Assembly: GCA_026989995.1 (NCBI GenBank)
Contig: JALSIO010000019.1
Location: forward strand, 1 to 6,815
Origin: Myxococcales bacterium
GTDB taxonomy: Bacteria > Myxococcota_A > UBA9160 > JALSIO01
Length of the DNA stretch: 6,815 bases
Direction: 5' to 3'
Shown: positions 1-6,815 of the stretch, piece by piece
Layout: each line of letters starts with the position of its first letter
Position numbering within the stretch: position 1 is the stretch's first letter
Translations under genes and position numbers: made by a program
The notes under the pieces: model-generated
What the model saw: only the letters and a program-made list of their open reading frames with translations
What the model was told of the DNA's origin: nothing
Database searches by the model: none

Positions 1-1416
1 CACGGGCACGCCGATGTACTCGGCCTGCTCCGGGGTGAGCCGGGTGAGGCGCACGCCGAGGTGGTCGAGATGCAGCCGGGCCACCTCCTCGTCGAGGTGC
101 TTCGGGAGCATGACCACCTTCCGGCCGTACTCCGCCCCGTGCCGGGCGAGCTCCATCTGGGCGAGGACCTGGTTGGTGAACGAAGCCGACATCACGAAAC
201 TCGGGTGACCCGTGGCGCAGCCGAGGTTCAGCAGCCGCCCCTCGGCGAGGACGAGCACGCTGTGTCCGTCGGGAAAGATCCACTCGTCGTACTGCGGCTT
301 GATGTTCACCCGGCGGATCCCCGGGACCTTGTTCAAGCCGGCCATGTCGATCTCGTTGTCGAAGTGCCCGATGTTGCCCACGATGGCCTTGTCCTTCATG
401 CGGGCCATGTGCTCGGCCGTGATCACCCGGAAGTTGCCCGTGGCGGTGATGAAGATGTCGGCCGTCTCCACGACGTCTTCGAGGGTTGCGACCTGGTAGC
501 CCTCCATGGCCGCCTGCAGCGCGCAGATGGGGTCGATCTCGGTGACGACCACACGGGCGCCCTGGCCGCGCAGCGCCTGTGCGCAGCCCTTGCCCACCTC
601 GCCGTAGCCGCACACCACCGCCACCTTGCCCCCGATCATCACATCGGTGGCGCGGTTGAGCCCGTCGATCAGTGAATGGCGGCAGCCGTAGATGTTGTCG
701 AACTTGCTCTTCGTGACCGAGTCGTTGACGTTGATGGCCGGGAAGAGGAGCTTTCCCTCCCGCTCCATCTGGTAGAGGCGGTGGACACCGGTGGTGGTCT
801 CCTCCGAGACGCCCCGGATCTCCGCCGAGAGCCGGGCGAAGCGCCCCGGGTCGCGCCGCTGCTCCCGCCGGAGCAGCTCGAGGATCACGCCCCACTCCTC
901 GGGGTCCGTCTCGGGGTTGAAGTCGGGCACCTTGCGCGCGCGCTCGAATTCGAGGCCCTTGTGGATCAGCAGGGTGGCGTCGCCGCCGTCGTCCACGATC
1001 TGGTGGGGCCCGCGTCCATCGGGCCACTCGAGGGCGACGTTGGTGCACCACCAGTACTCCTCGAGGGTTTCCCCCTTCCACGCGTAGACGGCCGGGCCGC
1101 GCGGCTCCTCGGGCGTCCCCTCCGGGCCCACCACGACGGCCGCCGCGGCCTCGTCCTGGGTGGAGAAGATGTTGCAGGAGACCCAGCGCACGTCGGCCCC
1201 GAGGGCGGTGAGGGTCTCGATCAGGACCGCCGTCTGCACCGTCATGTGCAGGCTGCCCATGATGCGCACGCCCGCGAGCGGCCGCTCCGGGGCGTAGCGC
1301 CGGCGGAGCTCCATCAGCCCGGGCATCTCGTGCTCGGCGAGGCGGATCTCCTTGCGGCCGAGCTCGTGGAGGCCGAGGTCCTTGACCTTGAAGGGCGGGT
1401 GCTGCGAAGCGGGCAT
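1..1416 (-). CDS. ahcY: S-adenosylhomocysteinase (adenosylhomocysteine hydrolase), C-terminus cut by window edge
   Basis: This cytosolic NAD-dependent enzyme reversibly splits S-adenosylhomocysteine into adenosine and homocysteine, removing the inhibitory product of SAM-dependent methylation and feeding the methionine cycle. I translated the minus strand from the ATG at 1416, giving 472 codons to the edge with no stop. Family signatures appear in order: [10 protein letters not shown] (substrate His58), [13 protein letters not shown] (81-93), EYWWCT (120-125), VDDGGD with Asp144, VSEETTTG (Glu206), [11 protein letters not shown] (Lys236, Asp240), the NAD loop CGYGEVGKG (269-277), [10 protein letters not shown] (His351) and [12 protein letters not shown] (His404). 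The segment at about 158-200 is the extra insertion typical of the longer bacterial form. The visible end is EYIGVPV, so only about ten residues should be missing. These include the family's C-terminal Lys/Tyr tail that reaches the NAD of a neighbouring subunit. The start fits the family N-terminus and has an RBS. All key residues visible are intact. Confidence 0.97.
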   Translation of the reverse strand, partial: MPASQHPPFKVKDLGLHELGRKEIRLAEHEMPGLMELRRRYAPERPLAGVRIMGSLHMTVQTAVLIETLTALGADVRWVSCNIFSTQDEAAAAVVVGPEGTPEEPRGPAVYAWKGETLEEYWWCTNVALEWPDGRGPHQIVDDGGDATLLIHKGLEFERARKVPDFNPETDPEEWGVILELLRREQRRDPGRFARLSAEIRGVSEETTTGVHRLYQMEREGKLLFPAINVNDSVTKSKFDNIYGCRHSLIDGLNRATDVMIGGKVAVVCGYGEVGKGCAQALRGQGARVVVTEIDPICALQAAMEGYQVATLEDVVETADIFITATGNFRVITAEHMARMKDKAIVGNIGHFDNEIDMAGLNKVPGIRRVNIKPQYDEWIFPDGHSVLVLAEGRLLNLGCATGHPSFVMSASFTNQVLAQMELARHGAEYGRKVVMLPKHLDEEVARLHLDHLGVRLTRLTPEQAEYIGVPV

Positions 1417-1418
1417 GA

Positions 1419-1427
1419 CTCCTCCCT
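1419..1427 (-). promoter_or_regulatory. Ribosome binding site of ahcY
   Basis: On the minus strand the bases before the ATG read AGGGAGGAG followed by TC. The GGGAGG core lies four bases from the start codon, a little close but strongly complementary to the 16S anti-Shine-Dalgarno. It supports the start at 1416. Confidence 0.75.
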
Positions 1428-1469
1428 GCCGCGGCTGCGGGCGCGGGCCGGGCGGCGCTAGCGGGCGGG

Positions 1470-1490
1470 CGCGGCCGCGCTCCGGCCGCG
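1470..1490 (-). repeat. GC-rich 7-bp inverted repeat in the ahcY leader
   Basis: The arms cgcggcc (1470-1476) and ggccgcg (1484-1490) pair perfectly around a 7-base loop. They abut the larger inverted repeat at 1491-1516. In the ahcY transcript this would be a stable hairpin about 55-75 bases before the start codon. No T-run follows, so it is not a classical terminator. In such GC-rich DNA a 7-bp GC stem can arise by chance, so function is uncertain. Confidence 0.35.
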
Positions 1491-1516
1491 GATCCATCCG
1501 TCCATCAGGATGGATC
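1491..1516. promoter_or_regulatory. Perfect 9-bp inverted repeat, candidate operator at the ahcY transcription start
   Basis: GATCCATCC at 1491-1499 and its exact complement GGATGGATC at 1508-1516 flank an 8-base spacer. The arms are only moderately GC-rich, unlike the surrounding leader. The repeat begins just downstream of the predicted -10 box (1518-1523) and covers the expected start of transcription near 1511, a typical repressor position. In Proteobacteria ahcY is known to be controlled in some lineages by SahR, an ArsR-family SAH-sensing repressor. Assigning this site to SahR is inference, because I cannot match it to a known consensus from memory. Confidence 0.5.
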
Positions 1517-1517
1517 G

Positions 1518-1546
1518 GTTATAGGGGAGGGCGCCGACCCCGGCAA
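1518..1546 (-). promoter_or_regulatory. Candidate sigma70-type promoter for ahcY
   Basis: On the minus strand TTGCCG (1546-1541, 4 of 6 matches to the -35 consensus) is separated by exactly 17 bases from TATAAC (1523-1518, 5 of 6 matches to the -10 consensus). The -10 is one of the few AT-rich points in the intergenic region. Transcription would start near 1511 and give ahcY a leader of about 95 bases. Confidence 0.6.
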
Positions 1547-1571
1547 CGGCGGGCGCCGCCCCCCCGGGGGC

Positions 1572-2837
1572 TCAGTCCAGCCGGCTGTGCACGTGGACCG
1601 TGAGATCGGCGAGCATGTTGGTGTAGGAGCCGTACTCGTTGTCGTACCAGCCGAAGACCTTGGCGTGGGTGACCGGCACCCGGATCACGGAGCTCGGGAG
1701 CTTGTCGATGGCCTCCGGCACCACCCCCGGTACCTGGCAGAGGTCGAGGTCGACGAAGCCCGTGCGGGTGTGGGTCTCCGCCGCCTCGATCACCACCGCC
1801 GCGCGCATGCCCATCACGTCCATGGGCACGTTCTGCTCCTCGCTGTAGACGAGCAGACCCTTCTGCGAGCCCTCCGAGGCGTCGCGGTAGATCCGGTTCA
1901 GGAGGTCCCGGTCGATGGAGCTTTCCCCCTCGGGCGTGATGCGCGACTGAAGGGTCAGGTTCAGGATGATCAGCGACTCGGTGGGGATCGGGACCCGCAC
2001 CGAGTCCGCCATGAAGCCCACCTCGCGGATTTCCGGAATCACCTGCTCGAGGGCCGAGGCCGCGTTGGTGGAGGTGAGGATGATGCTGTTCAGCACGCTC
2101 CGGCTGCGCCTCAGGTCGCGCGCGCCCGCCTTCGGCACCGTGTCGAGCACACTCTGGCTGTTGGTCGCGGCGTGCACCGTGCTCATCGAGGCGGTGATCA
2201 CGGCGGAATCGCGCAGGTGGTCGAGCAGCGGCTTGACCATGTGGGCGAGGGCCGTCGTGGTGCAGGAGGCCGCCGAGAGCACGCCGTGGCGGGCCGGGTC
2301 GAAGAGCTCGTGGTTGATTCCGTAGATGAGCGTGACCGCATCCTCGGGCACGGCCCTCGCCCCGCCCTTGACCTTGAAGGCGGCGCTGTTGATCACCTTC
2401 TCCGCACCGGCGGCGAGATGCCCCCGCAGCGCGCCGCCGTCGGCCTCCGCCGGGGCGGTGGGGTCGTTGAAGGCCCCGGTGGTGTCCACCACCACGCGCG
2501 CGCCGTGCTCCCGCCAGCCGATGTCCCGCGGGTTGCGCGCCCGCTGGAGGATCGTGACCGGAACGCTGGCGACCTCGAGGAGGCGCCGGCCGCGGTCCAC
2601 GATGCGCACGCAGGGGGCGGCATTCACGCCGTAGAGGAAGCGGTGCATGCTGCCGTAGGTCGAGTCCTTCTCGATCACGCCGCACACGGCGTCGAGGTCC
2701 CGCCCGACCTCGCGGCCGAGGTTCACGACGATCCGGTCGAAGTACTTGCGGTCGGCGTGATGCCACAGCGTGAGCTTCCCGATGCGCCCGAGGCCGTTGA
2801 TGCCGAGGGTCCGGGCTTCTCCGTTCGTGCTTGCCAT
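1572..2837 (-). CDS. gap: Divergent long-form glyceraldehyde-3-phosphate dehydrogenase
   Basis: GAPDHs oxidise glyceraldehyde-3-phosphate and phosphate to 1,3-bisphosphoglycerate with NAD(P), in the cytosol. The 421-residue product has the Rossmann start LGINGLGRIGKL (11-22), KDSTYG (57-62), GINHELFD (173-180), the catalytic SAASCTTTAL with Cys192, STVHAATNSQ with His222, DLRRSR (241-246), TSTNAAS (255-261), SVRVPIP with Arg281, and GWYDNEYG (396-403). It is about 85 residues longer than the usual ~335, with extra sequence near 123-140 and in the C-terminal half. The Asp after the second beta strand that normally binds the NAD ribose is Leu40 (VVNLGR). CTTN becomes CTTT, TND becomes TNS and TSTG becomes TSTN, so the cofactor may be NADP and the substrate may differ. 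It begins 36 bases after the dikinase stop, so is probably in one operon with it. The family is secure; the exact substrate and direction are not. Confidence 0.88.
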   Translation of the reverse strand: MASTNGEARTLGINGLGRIGKLTLWHHADRKYFDRIVVNLGREVGRDLDAVCGVIEKDSTYGSMHRFLYGVNAAPCVRIVDRGRRLLEVASVPVTILQRARNPRDIGWREHGARVVVDTTGAFNDPTAPAEADGGALRGHLAAGAEKVINSAAFKVKGGARAVPEDAVTLIYGINHELFDPARHGVLSAASCTTTALAHMVKPLLDHLRDSAVITASMSTVHAATNSQSVLDTVPKAGARDLRRSRSVLNSIILTSTNAASALEQVIPEIREVGFMADSVRVPIPTESLIILNLTLQSRITPEGESSIDRDLLNRIYRDASEGSQKGLLVYSEEQNVPMDVMGMRAAVVIEAAETHTRTGFVDLDLCQVPGVVPEAIDKLPSSVIRVPVTHAKVFGWYDNEYGSYTNMLADLTVHVHSRLD

Positions 2838-2844
2838 TCAGGTC

Positions 2845-2851
2845 TCCTCCT
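2845..2851 (-). promoter_or_regulatory. Ribosome binding site of the GAPDH gene
   Basis: The minus strand carries AGGAGGA seven bases before the ATG at 2837. This is near-perfect complementarity and ideal spacing. It fixes the start and suggests strong translation, independent of the upstream gene. Confidence 0.85.
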
Positions 2852-2873
2852 GGCCGAGATCGCGCCGGCGGGA

Positions 2874-5800
2874 TCAGACGAGGCGGCTCCGCTTGACCAC
2901 CTCGGTGGGGTGCCGGCCCGCGTAGACCGATCCGTCGAGCCCGTTGATGGAAATGAAATCACCCGTGCGGATGACGAAGCTCCCGATGCGAGAACGCCGC
3001 TGCTCCTCGCAGACCTCGAGGGCCCGGCAGCCGACGACGCAGGTCCGGCCGAGCCGCTGGGCCGCCACCGAGGCGTGGCTGGTGGCCCCGCCGAGCGCCG
3101 TGAGCAACCCCTCGCACTCGAGGATCAGCGGGATGTCCTCGGGGACCGTGTCGGGCCGGAGGAGCACGATGGGCTCGTCCGGGTGGCGGCGCTTGAGCTC
3201 CGCGATGTCCTCGGCGGTGTGGGCCACCCGCCCCGAAAGGGCGCCGCCCCCCGCGCCGATCCCCACCGCGAGCCGCGCGCGATCGAGCTCTTCGCCGGGT
3301 ACGAAGGCCCGAACCTCCGAGACGGAGGACATGACCGTGTCGCGGGTCTGGAGGATGTAGAGGTCGGCGGGGTCGTCGCTCTCGAAGGTGAACTCGATCT
3401 CCTGGTGGAACATCCCGTGGCCGCGGATCAGGCGGTTGGCGAGCTCTTCGAGCCTCGCGTAGATCCGCGGAAAGTCCCGCTCCAGGGACATCGCCGGCGG
3501 GGCCGCCGCGGCCCGGCGCTGGGCTTCCGAGAGCGGGAAGGTCTCCACGAGCCCGCCCACCACGTCCTCGCCCTGTCCCTGCACCACGAAGTCGCCGTAG
3601 AGCTCCACCTGCCCCCCGGCCCGGGCGGGGTCGCGGGTCATGGCCACCCCGGTGCCGGAGCGCTGGTGGAGGTTTCCGTAGACCATGCTCTGGACGATGA
3701 CCGCCGTCCCCCACTCCTCGGCGATCTGCAGGGCCCGTCGGTACACCTTCGCCTTCTCCGAGAACCACGACGCCTGGACCAGGTCCACACAGGCGTAGAG
3801 CTGGGCCTCCGGGTCGTCGGTCACCTCCACGCCCCGCCGCTCGAGGAAGCGCCGGTAGACGAAGGCGAGCTCCTTCATGGCGTCCGGTGGCAGGTGGGCC
3901 TTCTTGGCCACCCCGGCCCGCACCTTGGCGTCGCGCATCAGATGGTCGAAGGCATCCCGCTCGATGCCGTGTCCCATGCCCCAGAACTGCAGGAAGCGGC
4001 GGTAGGCGTCCCAGGCACCCCAGGCGGAGCCCGAGACCCGGCCGAGGCCCTCGGCGATCTCCGGATTGATGCCGACGTCGAGAAAGGTGTCCAGCATGCC
4101 GGGCATGCTGATGGCCGCGCCCGAACGCACGGAGAGCAGCAGGGGGCGCTCGGGGTCGCCGAAGCGCCGGCCCGTGGCCTCCTCGATCGCAGCGACCTCC
4201 TCGCGGATGCGCCGCTCGACGTCGCGGCGGAGCTCTTGCGAGGCCCGGACCGCCGGCCGGCAGCGGAAGAGCTCCGTGGTCAGGATGAAGCCCGGCGGCA
4301 CCGGGAAGCGGTCCCGGGCGAGAAAGGTGCTCATGTAGCCCTTGTTGCCGAGGCGTACGACGCCCTCGGCCGGTGCCCGGCGGCCATGGATGGGCACCGC
4401 GAGACGGCCCGGGTCGTAGCTCATGAGCAGCTTCAGGGTCTCCCGGTCGAAGCGGTCCCGGGCTTCCACGAGACCCCGGCTCACGCGGCCCACGAGCTGG
4501 TCGAGTGGCTGGAGGCCGAAGCTCCGCGCGATGAGCTCCCGGAAGAACGACTCCGAGGCCATCAGCTCGACCTCTTCCGGACTGCGCTCCGGCTCGACGG
4601 GCAGCAACCCCCGCTGCGCCATGCGCGGAAGAATGCGGTGCAGAAGGGGCTCGTAGACCTCGAGGTAGCGGATCCGCACGAGCTGCTCGACGCTCCGCGA
4701 GAGAAGCTGGAAGATGTTCACGTACTGGTCGATGCTCACCGCTTCCGAGCAGAGCGCGTCCTCGAGCATGGCGAGTCCGGTGGCGACCCCGCGCCCCGAG
4801 CAGCCGTCGACGCGAAGCGCCCGGAGGAGGAGCCGGACGGTCTGCGCCACCCGCTCGAGCTCGGCCCGGGTCATGAGCGCGAAGTTCTGCGATTCCACCA
4901 GCCGTTCGAAGAGGGAGCCGGCCAGGGACTCGATGCGGAAGGAGAGACCGAGCGCCTCGAGCTTCTCCTCCCGGTAGCGGCCGTAGAGGCTCGGGATGCC
5001 CACGGCGATGTGGCGCTTGCGGTAGATGTCCTCGACGGGTCGCGTGGGCTCGTCGCTGGTGATGCGCTCCTTCAGGCGTTCGAGCACGCAGAGCAGGACC
5101 TCGAGGGCATCCTCGATGCGCTCCTCGCGCAAAGCCCGGGCGAGTGCCTCGACCTCGCTGCCGCGCACGCGCGGGCTCGCCGCGAGGCGGTCGAGCAGAT
5201 CGCGGTGGCTGAGCTCGTACTTCTGGGCCACCAGCTCCCGGAGTCGGACCAGGAGCCGCGCCTTCTCCCGGTCCACCTCGTCCACTCCGGGCAGCGAGGC
5301 CATCCGCGCCTCGACCTCCTCCCGTGGCAGCGAGAAGATGCGGTGCACCGGCCCCTCGCCCGCCAGGGTCTCGAAGATCCTTCGGAGGCCGGCGAGCTCC
5401 GGGGCCTTCGGATCGAGGCCGTCGAAGATCCGGTCGGGCAGGTAGGGCCGGAGTGCCTCGGAGCGCCCCGTGGCCCAGAACTCCGCCACGGCGTCGATGA
5501 GGTCGAGCAGCCGGGGATTGCTCTCCACGTGGCACTGCTTGCGGAGGAAGTGGCAGACCGGATCCCGGCGGCCGGTGATCTCGTCGATGCGCGAGGAGAC
5601 GTCGCGGAGCTCGCCTTCGGCGCCGATGTCGCTGAAATAGACCGGAAAGAGACGGCAGAGGTGCTTGACCGTGTGGTAGACGTCGCGGATCCCGCTCCCG
5701 AGCAGTCGCGAGACGTCCTTCTGGAAGAGGTCGGTATCGGCGATGAATACCCCGCCCACCTGGAGGTGGATGACCAGCGCCGCGATCAGCGAGCGCGCCA

Positions 5801-6815
5801 GGGTGGGGTTGGTGTCGATGAGCTCGAGGTAGGTCCGGATGGCGCGCAGATGCGCCGGGTCCACCCGGACCTGCCAGTCCTCGGTGAAGCCGGAGAAGCG
5901 CGGCGGCGGAAAGTCCCACTCGAGGAGCTCCGCGACCACCCGCTCGGCGAGCTCCGGATCCCCGGTCTCGAAGACGGCGCGTCCCACCTCCGAAACGAGC
6001 TCGAAGGCGGAACGGGAGTGGGAGAGGGAGCTCGTGCGCAGCGTCCCGAAGATCTCGCCGATCAGGACCTCCACGGCCCGGCGGTCGGCCGCGTCCCGCA
6101 CCCGCGCGAAGGTGCGCCGGATGTCCGCGAGGGCGGCCTCGTGGATGTCCGCGAGCTCCGGGGCGGCGACCACACGCACCAGCCATCGGATCCGCTCGAC
6201 GGCGGCCGCGTCTCCTCCTGCCCGCGTCCCGATCCGATCGGCGGCTTCGAGGTGGGCCCGGGCGAGCCGCCCCTCGTCCGGAAGGGCGAGAAGCTCGTCG
6301 GCCGCCTCGAGGGGATCGCGGCCGCGCAGGGCCTCGATGCGCGCCGCGAGCCGGCGGAGACCCGCGTGCGAGATCGCCTCCACCTCCTCCGGAAGCTCCG
6401 GCTCCGCGGCGTCGGCCGGCAGGGAGGCCCTCCACCACCCGGCCCGGTCCTCGAGCTCGAGCCACTGTTCGACGGTGGTGGCGAGGGCCTCCGCGAGCAG
6501 GTGGAGGGCGGTCCGCGCCGCCGCCTTCGCGGCCGCCGATCCCCCGCGCGCCGCGGCCACGAGCGGCGCCGCGAGCCGGCGCAGCGGTCGGGCCGCCACG
6601 GCGGCAGCGCGCCGATCCCGCGCGAGCTCGGGCGCGAGGGCCTCGAGCGCGGTCCGGATCGCCTCGTGGACGCCCGCAACCGAAACGCCCTCGCGGGCCG
6701 CCTTCTCGAGGAAGTAGAGGAGATGCCGCACGGCATCCCGGCGGACCTCGGCCGGCGCACCCCTGGTCACCACGCGCAGGTAGAGCTCGGAGAAGATCCG
6801 GACGGCCTCCTCGCC
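2874..6815 (-). CDS. PPDK-like dikinase: large helical N-region, ATP-grasp and phosphohistidine domains, no PEP/pyruvate barrel; N-terminus cut by window edge
   Basis: The frame is open to the right edge (1313 visible residues). The GTG at 6773 has no RBS and in-frame codons continue upstream, so the true start is outside. Numbering here is from that GTG. Residues 1-790 are helical, Ala/Leu/Arg/Glu-rich and unassigned. About 795-1150 is a PPDK-type ATP-grasp domain: LGNKGYMS (Lys811), FPVPPGFILTTELF, SVRSGAAISMPGMLDT (Arg883), WGTAVIVQSMVYGN, SGTGVAMTRDP (Arg1047), QGQGEDVVGG, QEIEFTFE and LQTRD. About 1165-1299 is the swivel domain with LLRPDTVPEDI and GGATSHASVAAQRLG, where His1233 is the phosphate carrier. 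In PPDK and PEP synthase a PEP/pyruvate barrel of some 340 residues follows; here the protein ends at SRLV. Known chemistry predicts ATP-driven phosphorylation of the histidine. The acceptor is unknown and could bind the N-region or a partner protein. Automated naming as PPDK would overstate the function. Confidence 0.9.
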   Translation of the reverse strand, partial: GEEAVRIFSELYLRVVTRGAPAEVRRDAVRHLLYFLEKAAREGVSVAGVHEAIRTALEALAPELARDRRAAAVAARPLRRLAAPLVAAARGGSAAAKAAARTALHLLAEALATTVEQWLELEDRAGWWRASLPADAAEPELPEEVEAISHAGLRRLAARIEALRGRDPLEAADELLALPDEGRLARAHLEAADRIGTRAGGDAAAVERIRWLVRVVAAPELADIHEAALADIRRTFARVRDAADRRAVEVLIGEIFGTLRTSSLSHSRSAFELVSEVGRAVFETGDPELAERVVAELLEWDFPPPRFSGFTEDWQVRVDPAHLRAIRTYLELIDTNPTLARSLIAALVIHLQVGGVFIADTDLFQKDVSRLLGSGIRDVYHTVKHLCRLFPVYFSDIGAEGELRDVSSRIDEITGRRDPVCHFLRKQCHVESNPRLLDLIDAVAEFWATGRSEALRPYLPDRIFDGLDPKAPELAGLRRIFETLAGEGPVHRIFSLPREEVEARMASLPGVDEVDREKARLLVRLRELVAQKYELSHRDLLDRLAASPRVRGSEVEALARALREERIEDALEVLLCVLERLKERITSDEPTRPVEDIYRKRHIAVGIPSLYGRYREEKLEALGLSFRIESLAGSLFERLVESQNFALMTRAELERVAQTVRLLLRALRVDGCSGRGVATGLAMLEDALCSEAVSIDQYVNIFQLLSRSVEQLVRIRYLEVYEPLLHRILPRMAQRGLLPVEPERSPEEVELMASESFFRELIARSFGLQPLDQLVGRVSRGLVEARDRFDRETLKLLMSYDPGRLAVPIHGRRAPAEGVVRLGNKGYMSTFLARDRFPVPPGFILTTELFRCRPAVRASQELRRDVERRIREEVAAIEEATGRRFGDPERPLLLSVRSGAAISMPGMLDTFLDVGINPEIAEGLGRVSGSAWGAWDAYRRFLQFWGMGHGIERDAFDHLMRDAKVRAGVAKKAHLPPDAMKELAFVYRRFLERRGVEVTDDPEAQLYACVDLVQASWFSEKAKVYRRALQIAEEWGTAVIVQSMVYGNLHQRSGTGVAMTRDPARAGGQVELYGDFVVQGQGEDVVGGLVETFPLSEAQRRAAAAPPAMSLERDFPRIYARLEELANRLIRGHGMFHQEIEFTFESDDPADLYILQTRDTVMSSVSEVRAFVPGEELDRARLAVGIGAGGGALSGRVAHTAEDIAELKRRHPDEPIVLLRPDTVPEDIPLILECEGLLTALGGATSHASVAAQRLGRTCVVGCRALEVCEEQRRSRIGSFVIRTGDFISINGLDGSVYAGRHPTEVVKRSRLV

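Noticed and set aside
61..1461. Two long plus-strand open frames (61-675 and 676-1461) antisense to ahcY
   Set aside because: They lie wholly opposite ahcY, whose frame matches the family along its length. The translations are compositionally biased and without recognisable motifs, as expected of shadow frames in GC-rich DNA.
1417..1511. SAH or SAM riboswitch in the ahcY leader
   Set aside because: SAH riboswitches are known before ahcY in some bacteria, but I could not find their conserved core in this leader, which is short and almost entirely GC. A covariance-model search would settle it.
1524..1571. Rho-independent terminator after the GAPDH gene
   Set aside because: Several GC-rich self-complementary stretches follow the stop codon, including GGCGG/CCGCC arms, but none is followed by a run of T on the minus strand.
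2959..6465. 1168-codon minus-strand open frame inside the dikinase gene
   Set aside because: Its product is extremely Arg/Pro/Gly/Ala-rich without domains, while the other frame on the same strand carries all the PPDK motifs. It is a GC-driven shadow. The 415-codon frame at 1519-2766 over the GAPDH gene is rejected for the same reason.
5839..6717. 292-codon plus-strand open frame opposite the dikinase N-region
   Set aside because: The product is a low-complexity Ser/Arg/Ala string, antisense to a continuous coding frame.
6771..6773. GTG as the true start of the dikinase gene
   Set aside because: The same frame stays open to the window edge with 14 more protein-like codons, and there is no Shine-Dalgarno sequence before this GTG.

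Overview
The window is a GC-rich stretch of bacterial chromosome carrying three genes, all on the minus strand. Read in the direction of transcription they are a large PPDK-like dikinase (6815 to 2874, N-terminus off the right edge), a divergent long glyceraldehyde-3-phosphate dehydrogenase (2837 to 1572) and S-adenosylhomocysteinase ahcY (1416 to 1, last few residues off the left edge). High GC, strong Shine-Dalgarno sites and a bacterial-type AhcY with the extra segment point to a GC-rich Gram-negative bacterium, perhaps proteobacterial or a related deep branch. No marker in the window fixes the taxon. I see no mobile element, RNA gene or CRISPR array.

Region 2874-6815 encodes at least 1313 residues. 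The first ~790 are a helical region with no domain I can name. They are followed by a complete PPDK-type ATP-grasp domain and a phosphohistidine swivel domain with the active histidine intact. The protein stops right after the histidine domain, so the PEP/pyruvate-binding barrel of true PPDK and PEP synthase is absent. The ATP-side chemistry is readable, but the final phosphate acceptor is not. This is the most interesting object in the window.

The dehydrogenase starts 36 bases after the dikinase stop behind a strong RBS, so the two are probably co-transcribed. It keeps the catalytic Cys and His of GAPDH. It has lost the Asp that usually sets NAD specificity, differs at several phosphate-site positions, and is about 85 residues longer than ordinary GAPDH.

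A 155-base gap (1417-1571) separates it from ahcY. It holds a good sigma70-like promoter pointing at ahcY and a perfect 9-bp inverted repeat lying across the predicted transcription start, which looks like an operator. ahcY is therefore probably its own transcription unit or has an internal promoter, and is possibly regulated through the methionine/SAH cycle. A link between the first two genes and ahcY beyond neighbourhood is not shown by the sequence.
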